Assembly: GCA_023053685.1 (NCBI GenBank)
Contig: JALIGW010000025.1
Coordinates: forward strand, 10,619,953-10,683,952
DNA: 64,000 bases
From: Diadophis punctatus similis
Taxonomy: Eukaryota > Chordata > Lepidosauria > Squamata > Dipsadidae
Direction of reading: 5' to 3'
Of the stretch, positions 56,783-64,000 are shown piece after piece; the stretch's first letter is position 1, and each line of letters opens with the position of its first letter. The notes below the pieces were generated by a model. That model did no database searches. It had not been told where the DNA came from and saw only the letters and a program-made list of their open reading frames with translations. The translations under genes were made by a program, and so were the position numbers.

Positions 56783-57188
56783 CAGGGGTGGGTTCCTCCC
56801 GGTTCGGACCAGATCACCCGAACTGTTAGCGACCCGCTGGTGACGCGATGATGGCATCACGGATCCAGTTCGGTCGGTGACGGTCCGTGGGCGCCGCCAT
56901 CTTTTGGGGGGAATTTTTGGTGAATTTTTCTGTGTTTGGATGGCTTCTCCTCTTCCGCAGCTTGAGAAAGAGCCCTCCCGTCCGCCCCCAGGTTAATACT
57001 CACCTTTATTTCTTCACCCGAAGCTCAGCTGATCAGCTCCTCAGCTGTGTTTTGGGCTGAATCCTGCTACTGAGCATGCGCGGAAGTGAAATTGCACGGG
57101 GGGATGCGCACGCGTGAGCGGAGCGGGTGCGCAGGCGCGAAATGTCACAATGCGAACCGGTGGCAAAGGTAAGTGGAACCCACCCCTG
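56783..57188. mobile_element. Non-autonomous hAT (406 bp) adjoining the previous one
   Basis: CAGGGGTGGGTTCC and GGAACCCACCCCTG; perfect duplication GGCCTAGA (56775-56782, 57189-57196) that overlaps the target duplication of the 78-bp element. Contains GCCGCCATCTTTTGGG and GAGCATGCGCGGAAG. Confidence 0.93.
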
Positions 57189-57240
57189 GGCCTAGAACAG
57201 AACTTCTTCCCACTGATTGAGGAATACTTCTGACTTATAA

Positions 57241-57455
57241 GAGCTATGGTGGCATAGTATGCAGTATTACAAGCTAACGCATTGCTCACTCCAGGAGTTT
57301 GATCCTCACCGGCTCAAGATTGACTCAGCCTTCCATCCTTTTGAGGTGGGTAAAATGAGGACCCAGATTGTTGAGGGCAATATGCTGACTCTGTAAACCA
57401 CTTAGAGAGTAAAGCACTATGAAGCGGTATATAAGTCTAAGTGCTATTGCTATTC
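57241..57455 (+). mobile_element. Sauria-like SINE
   Basis: GAGCTATGGTGGCATAG, then GGCTCAAGATTGACTCAGCC, tail GTCTAAGTGCTATTGCTATT. Confidence 0.93.
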
Positions 57456-58513
57456 TGCTCTATCCTAGGGCCTTCCCTAGTGCAAACTGCGCTGTAAACT
57501 CATCACCCCCAAGTTCAAATGTTCTCAGTTTGCACAGTTTATTTAGGTTGCAAAATTAAGATTTTGTCAAAGCAAAATCTGATTTTCTGAGCTCCACAAC
57601 TTTTATTGCTAAGTCTATAGAGCTTCCCTAAGGCAAGTTGGAGAAAAGCAACAATATTTTAGCATGTTACCGATCCATGAAAACATAGATGCCTTTCTCT
57701 GAATTCTTACTCTGAAGGAAGCTATTAACAAATCTATTTGATTTGGCTTTTGTCCCATTTCCCCTCCCCCAAATTTTATAGCTTGCATTATGATTTTTTT
57801 TTAAAAAAGTAAGTCAATAACTACTTTTGACTTGTTTATATAATGCATTTATTTATTTATTATTGAATTACGTTCCACATTCTTATTTATTCAAACACTT
57901 GAGGTGGCTTCCAATAATATATTAGTTGCAGAATTATTTTAGCATAAAAGAGATGGATACAAGGGAACGCCAGCATCATATCTTTTTAAAAAAATTATGA
58001 ACATGCATAAATAGAAAAGGTGATAATATACTTCGGTGCAGGACTATAGAGCCACCTACTGGTCTTAGACAGTTTTCCTTCAGAAACGCTGAAATTTTCT
58101 TACAGCATCATCGTCTCTTATGTTGGATATTTCTCTTGGCAATTATGTCATACACTGCAACCAAATGAGCTTTGTGGAAGCCCTATGTAGATATCCTTGA
58201 TATAATTTATTTAATAATCATTCTACAATATTCCAGAATAATATGAATCCTTATTAATGTATTTAATGGGACATAATTTAGCAGTATCTTCACCAAACGT
58301 CAATAACATCAAAATGATGGAATGCACACAATAATATATATTATGTGCTGGCTTCCCTGTATCAGATGTCACATCAATTGTGGGATAATATTACATTATG
58401 TCACTTGCCTTGTACTCCACCTGCAGATAGCTTCATCCAAGATATGAATGTACAGGACTGTAATCCTGAAGTATTAGTTTTTCCCTCAAAGCAGATTTAT
58501 CTAGTCATTCTTA
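57456..58513. other. Mostly unique AT-rich stretch
   Basis: A LINE-tail-like TTTATTTATTTATTATTG lies near 57850. No gene recognised. Confidence 0.4.
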
Positions 58514-58521
58514 CCTTAGAA

Positions 58522-58656
58522 CAGGGGTGTCAAACACATGGCCCGTGGGCTGGCTGCATCACATGCTGGTCATGCCCACGCCCTGTTTAGCAAAGGGGGG
58601 GGAAGTCCGGATACGTCACATGATGCCGCTGTGACGACATGAGTTTGACACTCCTG
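58522..58656. mobile_element. Non-autonomous hAT (135 bp)
   Basis: CAGGGGTGTCAAACAC and GAGTTTGACACTCCTG; perfect duplication CCTTAGAA (58514-58521, 58657-58664). Short version of the 31970 and 60474 family. Confidence 0.94.
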
Positions 58657-58819
58657 CCTTAGAAGAAGCTTCCTACCATCTCTCAGAGATGGAACTCAAA
58701 AAGAATGAAGAGTTTCTTCCATAGTAACCAACAAGAGCACCTGTTCTTGTCTTTTAGGATTCTGCAAAAAGAACAGAATCTCACAAATCCCAATGTGCTC
58801 CCCCTCCCTCCTTTTATCT

Positions 58820-58950
58820 TTATATGAAATATGAAGGGCCTCATCTGAGATGTTTTCTCAAGTTACTTTCTTGCCTGGGCTCAAGCTCCTCTTCTCTGGC
58901 CATTGTCTCAGTAGCAGCTCTTTCTCCTGTCCTTCTCCATCAGGACACCA
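58820..58950. repeat. Unnamed dispersed repeat, second copy
   Basis: GAAGGGCCTCATCTGAGATG, TTTTCTCAAGTTAC, CTGGCCATTGTCTCAG and TCTTTCTCCTGTCCTTCTCC match in order the sequence at 44700-44785 plus 45116-45140. Confidence 0.6.
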
Positions 58951-58987
58951 GGACACACAACTAGAACTGCACAAAGTGACAATAAAT

Positions 58988-59620
58988 CAGGGGCGGGTTC
59001 CTAATTTTTTTACTACCACTCTGTGGGCGTGGCTTATTTTGTGGGTGTGGCTTGCTAGCCATGTGACCGGGTGGGCGTGGGCCTCGGGAGCTTGGCAGCG
59101 GCTGGAGAAGTAGGGGGCATTGCCCACCCACAACGCAGCCCCCCACAGCGGGAGTAGCAAGACCGTGGCAGCAGTTCTTCTAGGAGGCTCCGTCCGGCCT
59201 GAATGCTTCTCCCTATTTGATGATCCTAGGCTCCTGCCGCCCGTTCCTCCTCCCCTCAGCAGCTTGAGAAGCCTCAAATGTGCAAAAATGCCTAGGATCA
59301 TCACCACGCATTCGTGGTTTCTCGGACTGCTGAAGGGAGGGGAATGGAGATAGCTCCTGCCACCCGTTCTTTCAGCATCTCATGCGCTCCCTCAGCCATC
59401 CTCCCCTGCTTTGACTCACTGTGGGGTAGGAAGGCAGCGCATGCGCAGTGCCGGAAGCTCGGCTTCTGGGCATGCGCAGAACAAAAAAAATTTTTTAAAA
59501 AAATTTTTTTAAAATGGCGGCACCCAGGCACCGACAACCGACCGCACCGGAACTGTGATGTCACCAGTGGGCCTCTACCGGTGCTATAGAGTGGACCGCA
59601 CTGGTAGGAACCCACCACTG
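58988..59620. mobile_element. Non-autonomous hAT (633 bp)
   Basis: CAGGGGCGGGTTCC and GGAACCCACCACTG; perfect duplication CAATAAAT (58980-58987, 59621-59628). Reverse orientation of the 14613-15137 family. Contains GCGCATGCGCAGTGCCGG near 59437. Confidence 0.94.
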
Positions 59621-59628
59621 CAATAAAT

Positions 59629-60465
59629 GCATGGGTGAGGACAGAAAGGGGATTTGGTGGGGTAATGATCAAGCAGTTTGGGCAGGAAGGATTCATACTT
59701 CCAGGCTTTTGGCACAAATGGATTATGCTGGCACAAATTATACAATAGCATTGGTTTTACATAAAGAAGATTATTGAGTGAAAATTATCAGTCTCATAAA
59801 AACAAATTTGCTTAAAATGAGGGAAATCTATAGTTACCACAAGGAGAGTTATGCCCAAACCTCATCCTTTCTCCTGCCTAACTCTCTCCAGATAATGATA
59901 ACGTTACGAATTTCCTGCCCCCATCAGTGACAGCCAATATTAAGAAAAGAGTCAGAAAAATAGTTATCGTTGATATTACAAAATGTATGCACTTGAGAAA
60001 TGATATAGACTAAGCTAAATAGTTTTCCAAGTTTGCATTGTCTTTTAACGTTCAAAATAGGGATTAGTATTCTATAAACATAAATAAACCAAAAAGCACA
60101 GTTGGGGGACACCAAATAGGAAAAAAACTGCTCTGTATTATAGAGAAGAAACAATTCTTGTTTTGATAGGAGATCCATACTTCCCATAATGAATTAGCAG
60201 GCCCAAACTGCCAGAAGGTCCTTGTGGATAGGAATGGGTATTTATTTATTGATTTGATCTGATTTATATTCTGTTCTTTCTTCCAGGAGTCAAAGTGGCA
60301 TACATATTTCCTCTACTTTAACTCCCACAATAATTCTCTGATAACATAGTTTGGGCTAAGACAGAGATTGGACTATTTACCCCATCAGCTTTCATGGAGG
60401 ATCTTAAGTGTATCTCCCTGGACTTTTTCCAACATTCTAGGCACTGCATCATGCTGGAATCATAG
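59629..60465. other. Mostly unique stretch
   Basis: A reversed LINE/SINE tail (TATTTATTTATTGATTTGAT ... CAGGAGTCAAAGTGGC) lies near 60238-60300. No gene. Confidence 0.4.
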
Positions 60466-60473
60466 GTGTAGAT

Positions 60474-60932
60474 CAGGAGTGTCAAACTCAAGGCCCGCGG
60501 CCTGGATCCGGCCCATGGGGTGCTTAAATCTGGCCTGCGAGACCAGCCTGGAAATATCAAAGGATCGGTCCGCGGTGCCTCTGCCAGCCAAAATGGGCCA
60601 TGTGTGGCCCTGCCATGACCCATTTTTGGCATCCCTGGCCTCCAGCAGCACTCTGCTGGCCAAAAACGGGTCATGCGGAGGCTCCGTGCAGCTTGTTTTT
60701 GACCAGCAGAGTGCTGCTGGAGGCCATGGAGGGTGAAAATGAGGCATGGGGGGGTCGTGTGCCCGTTTTGGCTGGCAGGGTGTCCATCCCGTCTACCCAT
60801 CCCGCTCCTCCCCCCCCACTGGCCCATGGAGGAGAACTACAATGCTGATCCGGTCCTTTGGGAGTTGGGCGGCATATAAATCTATTAAAAATAAAATGAA
60901 ATAAATTGAAGACATCCAGTTTGACACCCCTG
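60474..60932. mobile_element. Non-autonomous hAT (459 bp)
   Basis: CAGGAGTGTCAAACTC and CAGTTTGACACCCCTG; perfect duplication GTGTAGAT (60466-60473, 60933-60940). A LINE-tail-like GTTGGGCGGCATATAAATC plus A-rich piece at about 60860-60905 interrupts its right part. Confidence 0.94.
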
Positions 60933-60940
60933 GTGTAGAT

Positions 60941-63056
60941 TAACCTACGTCATGCTTTATATTCATTTTCCAAAGCAGCAAAGAAGAGAGCTACCCAAGT
61001 CTGGTTGAGTTTCATTCTGGGTAATATTAGACTCTTTATGATGTGTGTGGGGGGTAGTGAACTATTTCTGATGCAATGATAGGCTATTAATTATCTTCCC
61101 AGTCTCCTTCTCCTACCCAAAGCCCTTGCAGTATTTATTATAGTGTACATGTTGAACAAATCAAAATCACACAGGGAACTATGAGTGTATGTTTTGTAAA
61201 CTGTCTTTCATGCTGCAGCAACAGTGAGAAAAGGTGGAAAGTAATATGATGATTAAAATGACTATCAAACTCTTGCTAGCTAGGCTGTATTTGAAATGGT
61301 GAAAATTACAATATAAATGCTCCAGTGTGCAATTGGCTTACTGAATATACTAATGCAAGTCTAAGGAGAATCGATAGTTCCTCGCGCTGTATTTGTTTCC
61401 TTGTTGATAAACAGTTTTTGTAATAACAGCTCAGGGTGATTACAGTAAAATAAGATAATATTTTAACTTTTTGAGGAGCTATAGATTGAGCCCATATATA
61501 TACTTGGCCAAGTTTCCAAAGAGATAAATCAGAGCAGCTGTCAAGACACCAATATAGAGCTAATTTATTTCCTTGAAAATGCAACGATGTGATTTCAGAT
61601 GCCATCTCAGTGATGAATAAGCCACATTCTGTAATCAGTCACCCAACATAAACTATTATTTAGGAACTATTGGAAAGTGAGGCAGCAAACATATGTTTCC
61701 TTGAAACAGTACTCATAATGGCTATGGAAATACATTGTTATTATCTCAATCAAGATTTGAATACTGTACAACGTATGCATTTCTGCAAGTGCTGGCTCAG
61801 CTGTGACATTCACAAATGCTATAAATTGGGAGGGGGAACGTAGGTGTTTCCTAGGCATGTATGAACTGCAGTGCACACACAAGCATACATAGCCACCATG
61901 ATTTCTCCCATTGAGTAAAAATAACTTAATAAGTTACTTTTTAGGGGAACGCTGAGTAATTGTCGATTGGGCCATTAGTTGTTTGGCTTTAAGCCCCTCA
62001 AATGAACTCTAGAGGGGGTATGATCTGCTGACATCTTAGTTCTGATGTCTCCAAATATGCTGGACTTTTTTTTTCATAATCCATGTTAATTCATCTGGAA
62101 AATCCAAGGAAGAGAAAGGTTGGCCTGGAGCTTTTCCAAATTTTCATTTAATTTCTTAGCTATGATCAAGTTGTTCTGATGGTAAATTCAGATGCGGCCC
62201 CAAACTTACTTGTGACCCTACTTTGTTCAATATGTGTTTCTGATTAAAATATAGTAGTGTTCAATTTCATCCCCATCTTGACTTTTGTCAACTTTACAAC
62301 TGCCCATTTAATAGAAGCCCAACGACGGAAGGACATCAACTGCTAAGAATGTAGTTCTTTGCTGCCAAAGCTGATTTCTAACCAAGGTATTTCTCCTAAA
62401 AGCAAAACAGCAATTTAGACAGGTTTAATTCTTGGGTGTTCAGTTGATCGCCTGACTTAGTATACATTCCAAAATGCTACGCAGCACTTCAGGTGGGATA
62501 CCAGAGAACAGGTGGAGGTATGTGAAACCAAGAAGGAAAGAAGAGGATGTTTTCTCAATGTTCAGTGAAGTGGGATGATGTAAACCTAGATTGAAGATGG
62601 CATGTCCTAGCCACACTCTTTCCTTAGTTCATTCCTAGTGACCAAACTATCATCCAGTTAAGGATATAGAATGGTGACCTTTTAGGTCTCATCAAATTAT
62701 TTCCCCATGTGGGGTCTTTTGTTTACACAATTCCTACCCTGCTACCTCAGGGCTTTTTATACTGTTGTATAATTTTATAACATGTAAAAAAACAACTCTG
62801 CAGTATCTGAGGCTACTAAAATACTGCTGTGTTCAAGTTAAAAAACACTCTAGTTCGATGCTCTTGTCCACAATCCCAAACTACTTTTTACTCTGCAGCT
62901 ACAGTATTCCTCAGCAACAGTTGTTTGAATGAATGAAGAAATTCTGATAAATCTTCAGCATTTCAGACTAGCATATTTATATTAAACAGGACAGAAGCTC
63001 AGGAGCTGAAAACAGCTTACCAGCATTAATTATGCATCTCCATACTTGAGATGTTG
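60941..63056. other. 2.1-kb largely repeat-free stretch
   Basis: No gene, transposon end or tandem array recognised; frames of up to about 100 codons have no motif. Confidence 0.45.
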
Positions 63057-63116
63057 CTCCTTCCTTCCTTCCTTCCTTCCTTCCTTCCTGCCTGCCTGCC
63101 TGCCTGCCTGCCTGCA
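63057..63116 (+). repeat. (TTCC)n (TGCC)n compound array
   Basis: About 8 TTCC units pass into about 6 TGCC units, suggesting a point change spread by slippage. Confidence 0.95.
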
Positions 63117-63146
63117 ACTCTTCCCTCTCTCCTTCTCTTTGAATTT

Positions 63147-63408
63147 TGAATAACAGAATTAGCAGGGACCTTGGAGGTCTTCTAGTCCAACCCCCTGCTC
63201 AGACAAATGGTTGTCCAATCTCTTCTTAAAAACTTCCAGTGTTGGAGAATTCATTAGTTTTGTAGGTAAGTTGTTCCACTGGTTAATTGATCTAACTGTC
63301 AGGAAATTTCTTCTTAGTTCTAGGTTGCTTCTCTCCTTGATCAGTTTCCATCCAATGCTTCTTGTCCTGCCCTTTGTATTCCTTCCATTTTGCTCACCAC
63401 CCCACACC
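63147..63408 (-). mobile_element. CR1 3' end
   Basis: Minus-strand frame GWKLIKERSNLELRRNFL, then VRSINQWNNLPTKLMNSPTL and VFKKRLD before the 3' UTR; the terminus GACCTTGGAGGTCTTCTAG (plus strand) lies near 63167. Dead, 5'-truncated. Confidence 0.92.
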
Positions 63409-63527
63409 AATAAATATCTATGAATTGAGAAAGTTTTCTTTCATTCTTCCCTGATACTAGTAGAAGAAACTTTTGGAATGAATGAACAGATGAATGATGC
63501 TTTTAAAGGACACTAAAAGGGAACTGT

Positions 63528-63740
63528 TTTGGTATAGTGGTCAAGGCACCAGGCTAGAAATTGGGAGATCCTGAGTTCTAGTCCCACTTTGGGTGCAAGC
63601 CTACTGGATGCTGTTGGACCAGTCACTCATTCTCAGCTTTAGGAAGGAGGCAAAGACAAACCATTTCCAAAAATCTTGCCAAGGAAAGGACTCATACAAG
63701 CAGTTGCAGAAGGCAATTCTGTTAAGATATTCATGAACTG
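63528..63740 (+). mobile_element. tRNA-derived SINE (2079 type)
   Basis: TGGTATAGTGGTCAAGGCACC, GGCTAGAAATTGGG, GAGTTCTAGTCCCACTTTGGG, ACCAGTCACTCATTCTCAGC and CTTGCCAAGGAAAGG follow in the order seen at 2079-2122 plus 2762-2985. Confidence 0.85.
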
Positions 63741-64000
63741 GGAGAGCCATGTTAACAAGGTTAGCCAATGAATAGGCATAGCAACTAAGTCAGCCAATGG
63801 GAGCTAACCACTTCTGAGTCTATGTAGAGAATCGAAACTGAAAGCTTAAGCTTAAGGCTGGGCATGGCTCAGTCCACTCTGCACTTGGTCCACTCTGTAT
63901 TCTGCTGAAATGAAACTAACTGTTATCTGCTGTCTGTAACTGCTTGAAGAAGAACTCTGCTAATGGTATTATAATTTCATCTGTTACTATGTTTATAAAG
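63741..64000. other. Possible LTR start cut by the window edge
   Basis: Two CCAATG motifs (near 63764 and 63793) and a long unique run resemble an LTR U3, but no second end is visible. Confidence 0.25.

Overview
This is eukaryotic, AT-rich, intron- or intergenic-type DNA with no host gene that I can support. The repeat content points to a squamate reptile, most likely a snake: CR1, L2-like and BovB/RTE LINE remnants, several tRNA-derived SINEs of Sauria-like type ending in (GCTATT)n, many short hAT elements, Ty3/gypsy and retrovirus-like LTRs, Penelope-like remnants and long tetranucleotide arrays. The species call is an inference from repeat families, not from a gene.

Layout. 1-3.8 kb: a reversed CR1 3' end, a 217-bp hAT MITE with an 8-bp target duplication, and a SINE split by a 639-bp solo LTR. 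4.6-5.6 kb: a GC-rich composite with a GA-rich array. 7.3-10.2 kb: a SINE split by a hAT element, then a cluster of LINE 3' ends in opposite orientations, one of them split by a 195-bp foldback. 11.9-14.2 kb: a decayed Ty3/gypsy chromovirus (RNase H, integrase, chromodomain, probable 3' LTR). 18.0-18.8 kb: a second gypsy-like element, 5' LTR (broken by a SINE) plus a gag fragment. 20.8-26.5 kb: L2-like RT pieces, two reversed SINEs, hAT elements landed in a (CATA)n array, and a BovB remnant. 26.8 and 50.6 kb: two related ~230-bp LTRs. 28.5-32.5 kb: hATs including one nested inside another, and two TA-flanked MITEs. 33-38 kb: more nested insertions. 40-49 kb: hATs, foldbacks, SINEs and a TA-flanked MITE ending in CCGTATTTTT. 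49.8-55.7 kb: a second foldback with a perfect 13-bp duplication, a Penelope-like endonuclease remnant, an internally deleted mariner, and a SPIN-type hAT. 56-64 kb: GGAA array, further hATs, a CR1 end and a SINE.

The window is best read as an insertion history rather than a set of working genes. I count 26 hAT-type insertions with recognisable 8-bp target duplications (20 perfect, 6 with one mismatch). They fall into two terminal-sequence groups, and these groups also separate by target preference: 12 of 13 duplications in the CAACC/CAAAC-type group have TA in the centre, against 2 of 13 in the GGGTTCC/GAAAT-type group. Many of the second group carry a palindrome close to the NRF1 site, often next to a CCATCTT (YY1-like) motif. 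Every coding piece seen is broken (truncation, stop or frameshift), so no intact transposase or reverse transcriptase is encoded here.
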